Shown here one piece after another: positions 7,817 to 14,633 of a DNA stretch of 47,584 nt. A program made the position numbers and the translations under genes. The notes beneath the pieces were generated by a model. It saw nothing but the letters and a program-made list of their open reading frames with translations. It did no database searches and had not been told where the DNA came from. The first letter of the stretch is position 1. Each line of letters opens with the position of its first letter. The DNA comes from CAMCHP01 sp036835325 (GTDB taxonomy: Bacteria; Bacteroidota; Bacteroidia; Flavobacteriales_D; Sanyastnellaceae), in the NCBI GenBank assembly GCA_036835325.1, contig DAITMF010000027.1, forward strand, positions 1-47,584. Reading direction: 5' to 3'.

Positions 7817-8923
7817 TTACGATGGTGTAACAAACGGTCGTTTGGGAAGTTTCTGACGGTGTTCATCAACAACCTTTACAAAGTTACCAATTATACCGTT
7901 AAAGGCTTGAGATGCAGCGGTGCCATCTTGAAGCACGGCCGGACGACCAACATCACCCGCCTCGCGAATCGATTGCACAATGGGCAATTCACCCAAAAAC
8001 GGCACCTCGTACTGTTCTGCCAAACGGCGTCCTCCATCCTGTCCGAACAAATAATACTTACGATCGGGAAGATCTGGCGGACTGAAAAAGCTCATGTTTT
8101 CGATCAAGCCGAGCACCGGCACATTGATGCTGTCAAGGCGGAACATGGCGATGCCTTTGCGTGCATCGGCCAGCGCCACCTCTTGCGGTGTTGATACAAT
8201 AATGGTTCCTGTCAATGGAACCTGCTGCACCAATGAGAGATGAATATCTCCGGTTCCCGGAGGCAAGTCAACAATCATGTAATCGAGGTCGCCCCAATGC
8301 GCGTCGAGAAACAACTGGCTCAATGCCTTGGCAGCCATGGCACCCCGCCATACAATGGCCTGCGAGGTGTCAGCAAAAAAACCAATGGAAAGCACCTTAA
8401 CGCCGTAATTGCGCAAAGGTTCAATGTACTGTTTGTCGCCCACTTCAATGGCCTTGGGCTTTTCGTGCACGAGGTCAAACATCAGCGGAGCTGACGGTCC
8501 GTAAATATCAGCATCTACCAAGCCCACCGCGAAACCTTGAGCAGCCAAACCGGCGGCCAAATTGGCGGCCACGGTTGATTTGCCCACACCGCCTTTGCCC
8601 GAAGCAACGGCAATGATGTTCTTTACACCCGGCAGCACGCGGCGTGTCTCAGCCGTTTGCTCTTCTTTTGGAAGGGCCGTTGCCGTTACTTCAACCTTCA
8701 ACCCATCGCCAAAAACACGTTCGAGCGCGAAGCTGCATGCCTCTTCCATGCGCTTGCGGCTGTGCATCGCCGGGTTGCTCACCTTGACCGAAAAACGCAC
8801 GGTGTTGCCGTCGATCTGCAAACCATCGACGAGGTTTAGGCTGATGATGTCTTTCTTGAGGTCGGGCTCCAAAACGTTTTGGAGCGCCGCTAAAACGTTC
8901 TCGCGGGTGAGTGGCTGTTTCAT
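7817..8923 (-). CDS. Mrp/NBP35-family P-loop ATPase (iron-sulfur carrier), CxxC-less form
   Basis: Cytosolic ATPase of 368 residues. Residues about 5-80 form a MIP18/DUF59 domain; the deviant Walker A GKGGVGKST is at 109-117, and later motifs VDADIYGPS and DYMIVDLPPGTGD are those of the Mrp/ApbC group. The usual C-terminal CPxC cluster-binding pair is absent: where it is expected the sequence reads ENMSFFSPPDLPD, and the whole protein has a single cysteine (C63). From memory this is common in Bacteroidota Mrp. ATG 8923 is chosen; a longer frame starting at 8974 would cross the -7 box and the stop region of the preceding gene. It precedes the NifU-like gene. Confidence 0.92.
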   Translation of the reverse strand: MKQPLTRENVLAALQNVLEPDLKKDIISLNLVDGLQIDGNTVRFSVKVSNPAMHSRKRMEEACSFALERVFGDGLKVEVTATALPKEEQTAETRRVLPGVKNIIAVASGKGGVGKSTVAANLAAGLAAQGFAVGLVDADIYGPSAPLMFDLVHEKPKAIEVGDKQYIEPLRNYGVKVLSIGFFADTSQAIVWRGAMAAKALSQLFLDAHWGDLDYMIVDLPPGTGDIHLSLVQQVPLTGTIIVSTPQEVALADARKGIAMFRLDSINVPVLGLIENMSFFSPPDLPDRKYYLFGQDGGRRLAEQYEVPFLGELPIVQSIREAGDVGRPAVLQDGTAASQAFNGIIGNFVKVVDEHRQKLPKRPFVTPS

Positions 8924-8927
8924 GCCG

Positions 8928-8935
8928 CAAAGGTA
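8928..8935 (-). promoter_or_regulatory. Predicted -7 promoter box (TACCTTTG) of the Mrp gene
   Basis: TACCTTTG on the minus strand, 4 bases before the Mrp ATG, in the 26-base gap after the alkyltransferase-like gene. If used, mrp-nifU would have its own almost leaderless start inside the operon. Confidence 0.45.
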
Positions 8936-8949
8936 GGGCATTGAATGCC

Positions 8950-9294
8950 TTACCCCAATTCGGCGGGGTCCCAAAAAAGCCTGTCAAACTCCTGTACTTG
9001 GTCGTTTACAACGCGAATGCCTTCGGCTTCAAGCAGTCGCTGCATCTCAAACGGAGTGGCGAAGTGCATCTTTCCGGTCAGCATCCCCATCCGATTAACA
9101 ACACGGTGCGCCGGTACAGGTGGCAACACACCGAAGCTCGCATTCATGGCGTATCCGACCATCCGCGAAGCGCGACCAACACCCAAGTAACGGGCAACTG
9201 CGCCGTATGAAGTCACACAGCCATGCGGAATCAAACGCACCACAGCGTAAACGTCGTCGTAAAAATTGCCTTGGTAATCAGCGAGCCGCGCCAT
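8950..9294 (-). CDS. Alkyltransferase-like (ATL) protein, MGMT DNA-binding fold without the acceptor cysteine
   Basis: Protein of 114 residues covering only the C-terminal MGMT domain. The helix-turn-helix region has IPHGCVTSYGAVA, then RASRMVGYAM, and the active-site loop reads PAHRVVN (P61-A62-H63-R64). True O6-methylguanine methyltransferases have PCHR; the cysteine that takes the alkyl group is alanine here. By family knowledge such ATL proteins bind O6-alkylguanine and flip the base to signal nucleotide excision repair rather than repair it directly. It starts 2 bases after the stop of trmB, so it is probably translated from the trmB message. Confidence 0.88.
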   Translation of the reverse strand: MARLADYQGNFYDDVYAVVRLIPHGCVTSYGAVARYLGVGRASRMVGYAMNASFGVLPPVPAHRVVNRMGMLTGKMHFATPFEMQRLLEAEGIRVVNDQVQEFDRLFWDPAELG

Positions 9295-9296
9295 TG

Positions 9297-9980
9297 CTAC
9301 ACGCGAATGCGGATGAAGTGAATCTTCTTGCCCATTTCAAGCCACATGCTCTCGTAAAAGGTGCGGATGTGCAAGATGTCGCGCAGTTCTTCGTCGACCT
9401 CGTGCACGAGCTTGCCGTACACATCGTCGCTGTGAATCACGATATCGTAGCCCACTTCGCGGTACTGCTCGAGCGTCCACTCGTAGAGCAAATCGCTGTC
9501 GGTTTTCACGTTGACGAATGAGCCGGGTTTGAGAAACTGCTTGTAACGCTCAACAAAGTAGGGCCCTGTGATGCGCTTGGTGCCTTTTTCGTCTTTCGGT
9601 TGTGGGTCAGAGAAAGTCAACCACACCTCTTCAACCTCATCGGCCGCAAAAAAGCGGGTGATGAACTCAAGACGGGTGCGCAAAAACGCCACGTTGTTAA
9701 GGCCGTCGCGGTTTGATTCTTTGGCGCCGCGCCAAAAGCGGTGGCCTTTGATGTCGACACCAACGAAATTGCGGTTGGGGTAGCGCCGCGCCAAGCCGAG
9801 GGTGTACTCGCCTTTGCCGCATCCGAGTTCAAGGGTGATGGGGTTGGAGTTGCCAAAGGCCTTGGCGTGCCATTCGCCCTTCATGAAGTCAATGCCGTCA
9901 ATGGCATCTTGCAGCGGCGGTTCGAACACGTTGGTGAACTGCCGGTTTTCTTCCCATTTCCACAATTTGCCTTTGCCCAT
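9297..9980 (-). CDS. trmB: tRNA (guanine-N7-)-methyltransferase
   Basis: SAM-dependent enzyme of 227 residues that makes m7G46 in tRNA variable loops. The SAM motif LELGCGKGEYTLGLA is followed by NFVGVDIKGHRFWRG, and the TrmB-specific catalytic segment LTFSDPQPKDEKGTKR with RITGPYFVERY is present. ATG 9980 is used; in-frame codons further upstream would run across the promoter into the divergent gene. A TAnnTTTG box is 18 bases before the ATG. It is the first gene of the unit trmB - ATL protein - Mrp - NifU-like protein. Confidence 0.93.
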   Translation of the reverse strand: MGKGKLWKWEENRQFTNVFEPPLQDAIDGIDFMKGEWHAKAFGNSNPITLELGCGKGEYTLGLARRYPNRNFVGVDIKGHRFWRGAKESNRDGLNNVAFLRTRLEFITRFFAADEVEEVWLTFSDPQPKDEKGTKRITGPYFVERYKQFLKPGSFVNVKTDSDLLYEWTLEQYREVGYDIVIHSDDVYGKLVHEVDEELRDILHIRTFYESMWLEMGKKIHFIRIRV

Positions 9981-9998
9981 AGTGCGTGACTTGCGACG

Positions 9999-10006
9999 CA
10001 AATTTA
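9999..10006 (-). promoter_or_regulatory. Predicted -7 promoter box (TAAATTTG) of trmB
   Basis: TAAATTTG on the minus strand, 18 bases before trmB. Only three bases separate it from a weaker TATTTTCG box (10010-10017) that reads the other way toward the glycosyltransferase gene, so two divergent promoters would overlap here. Confidence 0.5.
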
Positions 10007-10021
10007 GCGTATTTTCGAAGC

Positions 10022-10975
10022 ATGGCTGAATCACGTGTTCTCTTCGCCGTACTTGATTGGGGACTCGGGCATGCAACCCGCTGCGTGCCGCTCATTGCCC
10101 GGCTTCAGCGCGAGGGCCATGAGGTCATCATCGCAGGTGCCGGCCATTCGCTGGCCTGGATGAGACTGCGCTTTCCTGAGCTCACCGCCGTGGAGAAACC
10201 CAACGCTGCCATTCGCTACACGCGCAAAGCCAACGGCATCAACATTGCCTCGCAAATGCCGCGCTTTCTGAGCAACATTCGCAAAGAACAAGATTGGACG
10301 AGCCAAATGGTGCGCAAATTCGGGCTTACCGGCCTCTACAGCGACAATTGCTACGGCGTGAAGCACCCTGACCTGCCGTCGGTGTTCATGACGCACCAGT
10401 TGCATTTTCCGGTTTCGTTTTTGGCGCGGCCTGCGGCCGGATGGTCGGTGAAACGCATGGTGCGCGGTTTTACAACGATTTGGGTGCCCGACCTCGAGGG
10501 CGACAAAGCCTTGGCCGGACGCTTATCGGCTCCGCTGAAAGGATGCAACATCACCTACATCGGCCCCATTTCGCAGTACACCGAAGTTGAAGCCGACACC
10601 TTGGAGGAAGCCGTGCCCAATGTGGCCATGATTTCAGGACCTGAGCCCCACCGTTCGCTGATGGAAGCTGATGTCATCAAACGCTTTCAGGCCACCGGAC
10701 AGAAAAGCGTGCTGTTCACCGGCAAAGTCGACGCCACCGTTGAAGTGCACGGCAAAGTCACCGTGTACGGAAACGCACCGGCATCAACCATCAAGGCCCA
10801 CTTGGTACAAGCCGAGCAAATTGTGTGCCGCAGTGGCTACAGCACCGTAATGGATTTACACGTCCTCGGCGTCATTGACCGCGTACAACGCTGGGAGCCC
10901 ACACCGGGCCAATGGGAGCAAGAGTACATTGCCAAGCATCTCAACCGCCGCCGAAAATCACGCCGGCGGTCGTAA
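10022..10975 (+). CDS. Glycosyltransferase (MurG/GT28-like), apparently shortened C-terminus
   Basis: Protein of 317 residues of a conserved Bacteroidota glycosyltransferase type with GT-B fold. The N-terminus has the Rossmann motif LDWGLGHATRCVPL; the middle has YSDNCYGV, VFMTHQL and ISGPEPHRS; the donor-binding part has CRSGYSTVMDLH and PTPGQWEQEYIAKHL. Relatives usually continue 30-40 residues after the EQEY segment; here the protein ends in a polybasic tail (NRRRKSRRRS) whose codons are the arm of a hairpin. The segment between DLH and PTPGQ also looks unlike relatives. A frame error or recent 3' exchange is possible. Sugar and acceptor unknown. ATG 10022 is chosen on the Rossmann start. 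Confidence 0.72.
   Translation: MAESRVLFAVLDWGLGHATRCVPLIARLQREGHEVIIAGAGHSLAWMRLRFPELTAVEKPNAAIRYTRKANGINIASQMPRFLSNIRKEQDWTSQMVRKFGLTGLYSDNCYGVKHPDLPSVFMTHQLHFPVSFLARPAAGWSVKRMVRGFTTIWVPDLEGDKALAGRLSAPLKGCNITYIGPISQYTEVEADTLEEAVPNVAMISGPEPHRSLMEADVIKRFQATGQKSVLFTGKVDATVEVHGKVTVYGNAPASTIKAHLVQAEQIVCRSGYSTVMDLHVLGVIDRVQRWEPTPGQWEQEYIAKHLNRRRKSRRRS
10944..10970. terminator. GC-rich hairpin over the last codons of the glycosyltransferase gene
   Basis: Inverted repeat of 10 bp with one mismatch (10944-10953 with 10961-10970), 7-base loop, directly before the stop codon at 10973. There is no T run, so a terminator role is uncertain. Confidence 0.3.
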
Positions 10976-11040
10976 GGCATTTGCCGTATTGCCATAAAAG
11001 CTACCCGGGGTGAACTTTACCGCAAACGATTGTGTGCGGT

Positions 11041-12456
11041 ATGAAACAGCTCTCTACCTTTCTTTTGGCCCTTGCCATTTCGCTCGGAGCCAGCGCCCAA
11101 ACCAACGACCAACCCAACTGGAAAAAGCAAGCCACGCATGACTTCATGCTTTCGGGTTTGGGGATCAGCTTATCGCAACCGGGATTTAGTGACTTCCACC
11201 GCACCAACACGCGCTGGATTACCGCTGACCTGCAATGGTTGGTCTTCAACGCGCGTTTCGCTCAAGGCAGCATTGATTTCAATCCGCTGGTGTCTGGAGA
11301 GCTTCATTTGCTCAATGCCCCCTGGGAAACCTATCACATGAGTTATGCCGGTTTTGGCATCAACACCCCCATTCCCTTTCTCGGCGTTGGCAGCTACAAC
11401 GATTACAACCGCGTTTTACGCTTGAACGGATTTGTACGTGCCAACTACGGCCGGTACCGGATGTTCGTGAGTGGTACAGGACGTCCGGTTCCTTTCGCAG
11501 GCTTCGAGCTTGCCCCGGGTGCGCGTTTGCGCATTCCTTACGGCAGCATTGACCTCGCTTTGAGCTTCAACTTCACCAATTTGGATGAAACCGACGCGCC
11601 CGCCCGCCAATTGCGCGGCTTCAACAGCCGTTGGGTATACCCTTCGCTCACCTTCCGACTTGACGGCCTCTTCGACGGCATGGATGCCGGCATGCGGAGT
11701 TCGCAAGGCGCCTCGGTAGCCTCTTCGCGTTCGTCAAAAACAGACCGCTACACCGATGCCTCGGGCAGACGAATGGAGCGTGAAACCATCACCTACCAAT
11801 CTACAGTAACCCCTAAATCAGTATCGGTCACCGACATCGGCACCTACGGTGGCATCGGCGTAAAGGTGACGCACTCGGGCGCACGCACGCGCACCTACCA
11901 ATCGCCTGGCACCTTGGTAGGCGTTACCGGCTTAATGCGCAGCGGATTGATGAGCTTCGGCCTCAACTTAGAAGGCGGACGGGTTGGCCATGCCTCAGCC
12001 CTCCAAGAAGACGGTGACGACGAGTACTACCGCCGCGCCGATCGCAGCGAAGACTGGGGAATGGGATCCATATCGCTGTTTAACATCTACCTTGACTTTG
12101 GCTTGAGCATCAACAACCTCATCTATGCAAGTATGGGCACCGTTGTCCTCGATGATCAATCAACTCCGTTCTCATCGATTAACATTGGCACCTCGCTGGG
12201 CCTCTACTCGGTGTTCAACCAAGAGCTGAACGACCCGACGGCATCGGCCCCCTTGTTCGACGCCATACCTGCTGACAAACGCAGCCACTTCAATGACCCG
12301 CGCATGAGCAAAGGCGGCTTGCTGGGCGGCTGGTTCGTATCGTGGGACATTGGCAACGTGACTTTGCGCGCCCATTGGTACCGCTACCGCCGAGCTCCGC
12401 TGGCAAACGGTCTTATGTACTCTGCCGCGTGGCGTTTCGGAGCGAGTAAACGCTAA
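11041..12456 (+). CDS. Exported protein of unknown function, beta-rich, outer-membrane-like
   Basis: I do not recognise this 471-residue protein. It begins with a clear signal peptide (MKQLSTFLLALAISLGASAQ) and has no lipobox and no T9SS tail. The mature part alternates short hydrophobic and polar stretches rich in Gly, Ser, Tyr and Phe, as in beta-barrel or jelly-roll surface proteins. A low-complexity Ser/Arg/Thr-rich linker lies near residues 220-260. The C-terminus (LMYSAAWRFGASKR) has an aromatic residue followed by a short polar tail. An outer-membrane or periplasmic location is inferred. The start at 11041 is preferred over one 9 bases earlier because it gives a normal signal peptide. 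Confidence 0.65.
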   Translation: MKQLSTFLLALAISLGASAQTNDQPNWKKQATHDFMLSGLGISLSQPGFSDFHRTNTRWITADLQWLVFNARFAQGSIDFNPLVSGELHLLNAPWETYHMSYAGFGINTPIPFLGVGSYNDYNRVLRLNGFVRANYGRYRMFVSGTGRPVPFAGFELAPGARLRIPYGSIDLALSFNFTNLDETDAPARQLRGFNSRWVYPSLTFRLDGLFDGMDAGMRSSQGASVASSRSSKTDRYTDASGRRMERETITYQSTVTPKSVSVTDIGTYGGIGVKVTHSGARTRTYQSPGTLVGVTGLMRSGLMSFGLNLEGGRVGHASALQEDGDDEYYRRADRSEDWGMGSISLFNIYLDFGLSINNLIYASMGTVVLDDQSTPFSSINIGTSLGLYSVFNQELNDPTASAPLFDAIPADKRSHFNDPRMSKGGLLGGWFVSWDIGNVTLRAHWYRYRRAPLANGLMYSAAWRFGASKR

Positions 12457-12520
12457 AACCGTCATGCTTCTTCATTCGCAGGCAAAAAGAAGTTGGGCCC
12501 AAAGGCATCAAAACAGCGGC

Positions 12521-12540
12521 CATCCATCCCCATCCATCCA
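12521..12540. repeat. Tandem 10-bp repeat CATCCATCC(C/A)
   Basis: Two copies of CATCCATCC followed by C then A, then a run of seven A. It lies in the 220-base gap between the exported protein gene and the CBS-domain gene. I see no gene in this gap; the repeat is the only structure noticed. Confidence 0.6.
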
Positions 12541-12676
12541 AAAAAAGACAGCGAGAAGCCAACTTCCAACGCCGGCAGTGGGCCTCATGTGACAAAAGTC
12601 AGGCCCGCGCTTGAGCATGGTCACGGCGAATTTCTTTGCAATTGGCGCTCTTTGCAGTGTAATAACACCAACGATT

Positions 12677-13093
12677 ATGAAGAAAAGAGAGCCGGTCAGC
12701 AAGATCATGACCAAAGAAGTTGCCTTCGTTCAGGAAACCGACAAATTGGTCGACGCTGTGGATGTTTTCCGCAAGAAAAAAATCCGTCACCTACCGGTGA
12801 TGCATGGGACGCATGTTTCGGGCATTATTAGTGCAACCGACATCAACCGACTCACCTTTGGCTCGTTGTTTGAGAACCAAGAAGGCGCCGATGAAGCCGT
12901 GCTGGAGATGCTGTCAATTCCTCAGGTGATGACCTCAAAGCCCCGCACGGTGAACTCGGAAGATTCGATTAAAGACGTGGCCGAAATTTTTTCGAAAGAG
13001 CAGTTTCACGCCCTTCCGGTGGTTGATGGAGACGAGCTGAAAGGCATTGTTACCACCACTGACGTGATTCGCTACATGCTTGAACAGTATTGA
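12677..13093 (+). CDS. Two-CBS-domain protein
   Basis: Cytosolic protein of 138 residues made of a pair of CBS domains: the first about residues 5-65 (VSKIMTKEVAFVQE ... HLPVMHGTHVSGIISATDI), the second about 83-135 (VMTSKPRTVNSEDS ... HALPVVDGDELKGIVTTTD). Such Bateman modules bind adenine nucleotides and act as energy or ligand sensors; no effector domain is attached, so the target is unknown. I chose ATG 12677 because the sequence upstream in frame does not look like coding sequence. The gene is followed by a rho-independent terminator. Confidence 0.88.
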   Translation: MKKREPVSKIMTKEVAFVQETDKLVDAVDVFRKKKIRHLPVMHGTHVSGIISATDINRLTFGSLFENQEGADEAVLEMLSIPQVMTSKPRTVNSEDSIKDVAEIFSKEQFHALPVVDGDELKGIVTTTDVIRYMLEQY

Positions 13094-13133
13094 TTCGCGA
13101 CTGATTAACGATCAGCTATACACGCTCACATGA

Positions 13134-13171
13134 AGCCGGCGCCCTCCCTCCCGCGTCGGCTTTTTTATTTT
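13134..13171 (+). terminator. Rho-independent terminator of the CBS-domain gene
   Basis: Nine-pair stem with one G-T pair (13134-13142 with 13153-13161), then TTTTTTATTTT. It overlaps the 3' end of the convergent tadA gene. Confidence 0.8.
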
Positions 13172-13617
13172 CGCCGCGCGGCGAAAAAGGCATGAAGCAT
13201 AGCTGCACAGTCATCGGCAAGCACGCCGGCGATGACTTCGGTGCGTGGGTGGGTGATGCGTTCACCGTGCAGTTCAAGACGTTTGTAGCCACGCTTTTCA
13301 TCGGATGCGCCGTAAACGATTCGTCCTACGCGTGTCCACCCCGCAGCACCCGCACACATCACACAGGGTTCGAGGGTCACGTACAAGGTGCACTGGTCGA
13401 GGTACTTGCCTCCTAGAAACTCTGATGCAGCAGTGAATGCCTGCATTTCGGCATGGGCTGTAAAATCGTGTAGCCGTTCGGTGAGGTTGTGACCGCGACC
13501 GATTACACGTCCTTTGCTCACAATCACCGCACCTACAGGCACTTCGCCTGCTTCGAAGGCCTTTTCAGCTTCGATCAGTGCTTGCTTCATGAAGGTTTCG
13601 TCAGACTGATCGAGCAT
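13165..13617 (-). CDS. tadA: tRNA adenosine(34) deaminase / nucleoside deaminase
   Basis: Zinc-dependent deaminase of 150 residues, the usual length. Zinc and catalytic residues are in AHAEMQA (H55, E57) and EPCVMCAGA (C85, C88). VPVGAVIV near residue 27 and the GASDEKRG segment after the PCxxC motif agree with TadA, which converts A34 to inosine in tRNA-Arg(ACG); guanine deaminase or another CDA member is less likely. It starts 9 bases after the stop of the dTDP-glucose dehydratase gene and may be expressed from the nucleotide-sugar operon, though its function is unrelated. Confidence 0.85.
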   Translation of the reverse strand: MLDQSDETFMKQALIEAEKAFEAGEVPVGAVIVSKGRVIGRGHNLTERLHDFTAHAEMQAFTAASEFLGGKYLDQCTLYVTLEPCVMCAGAAGWTRVGRIVYGASDEKRGYKRLELHGERITHPRTEVIAGVLADDCAAMLHAFFAARRK

Positions 13618-13626
13618 ACACGAGGC

Positions 13627-14628
13627 TTAAAGATTGAGGTAGAAGCGGACGGTTTTTCGCAAACCTTCAGTGAAGTCTACCGAAGGCACCCAACCGAGGT
13701 CGCGTTCAAGGGCCGACGCATCGATGGCGTAGCGGAAATCATGTCCTTTACGGTCAGTCACGAAGGTGATCAACTTTTCAGAACTACCCGTGGTTCGGTT
13801 TAGTTCTTCATCGGCAATTCGGCAGATATGGCGCACAAGATCGATGTTTTTCCATTCGTTGTTTCCGCCAACGCAGTAGGTGCTGCTGTTGGCCGCTTTG
13901 TGAAATATGACATCGATGGCGTCTACGTGGTCTTCTACAGCGAGCCAATCGCGCACATTCTCACCTTTGCCATAGACCGGCAGCGGTTTCGATTGTGCGA
14001 TGTTGCGCACGATGACCGGGATGAGTTTCTCTGGGTACTGGTGGGTTCCGTAGTTGTTTGAACAGTTCGAAATGACGTAAGGCAGTTTGTAGGTATGTCC
14101 GTAAGCCCTCACGAGGTGATCAGCCGACGCCTTGGATGCTGAATAGGGCGACCGAGGGTCGTAGGGTGTGGCTTCATTAAAAGCCCCCTCGTCTCCGAGG
14201 GCACCGAAGACCTCATCGGTTGACACGTGGTAAAAGCGTCGGGGAAGGCCATTTTTAAGGGCATCGTCCCAAGCATTCATGGCTGCATTGAGAAGCACAG
14301 CAGTACCGCGAATGTTCGTGTCGATAAAGGCCAACGGGTGCTCAATGCTTCGGTCAACATGGCTTTCAGCTGCCAAGTGAATCACCGAGTCGATGGCATA
14401 GGTCTTGAACACCCGGTTTACCTTGGCCTCATCGCAAATGTCGCCGTGCTCAAAAACATAGTTTGCCGCTTTGGCAAGGTCATTGACATTGCTCAGATTG
14501 CCTGCATAGGTGAGGGCATCGAAGTTTACCAAACGGTATGCGGGATAACGGTTCACCAAATGGCGCAAAAGGTGCGAGCCAATAAAGCCCGCACCTCCTG
14601 TTACCAATATGTTTCGTTCAAACCCCAT
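13627..14628 (-). CDS. rfbB: dTDP-glucose 4,6-dehydratase
   Basis: Short-chain dehydrogenase/reductase of 333 residues that makes dTDP-4-keto-6-deoxyglucose, precursor of rhamnose and related deoxy sugars. NAD-binding TGGAGFIGSHL is at residues 10-20; the RmlB signatures LAAESHVDRSI and HVSTDEVFG (T137-D138-E139) and the catalytic YSASK (Y162, K166) are present, as is SNNYGTHQYPEKLIP. No other rml gene (rmlA, C or D) is in the window, so the end product cannot be named. It is the last nucleotide-sugar gene in the minus-strand operon, 5 bases after the UDP-HexNAc dehydrogenase gene. Confidence 0.93.
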   Translation of the reverse strand: MGFERNILVTGGAGFIGSHLLRHLVNRYPAYRLVNFDALTYAGNLSNVNDLAKAANYVFEHGDICDEAKVNRVFKTYAIDSVIHLAAESHVDRSIEHPLAFIDTNIRGTAVLLNAAMNAWDDALKNGLPRRFYHVSTDEVFGALGDEGAFNEATPYDPRSPYSASKASADHLVRAYGHTYKLPYVISNCSNNYGTHQYPEKLIPVIVRNIAQSKPLPVYGKGENVRDWLAVEDHVDAIDVIFHKAANSSTYCVGGNNEWKNIDLVRHICRIADEELNRTTGSSEKLITFVTDRKGHDFRYAIDASALERDLGWVPSVDFTEGLRKTVRFYLNL

Positions 14629-14633
14629 GTTGT

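Noticed and set aside
8950..9294. Active O6-methylguanine-DNA methyltransferase
   Set aside because: The PCHR cysteine is alanine, so the suicide alkyl transfer is not possible.
13172..13183. Palindrome CGCCGCGCGGCG as an operator
   Set aside because: It falls in the last codons of tadA (Ala-Ala-Arg-Arg) and is explained by coding bias.
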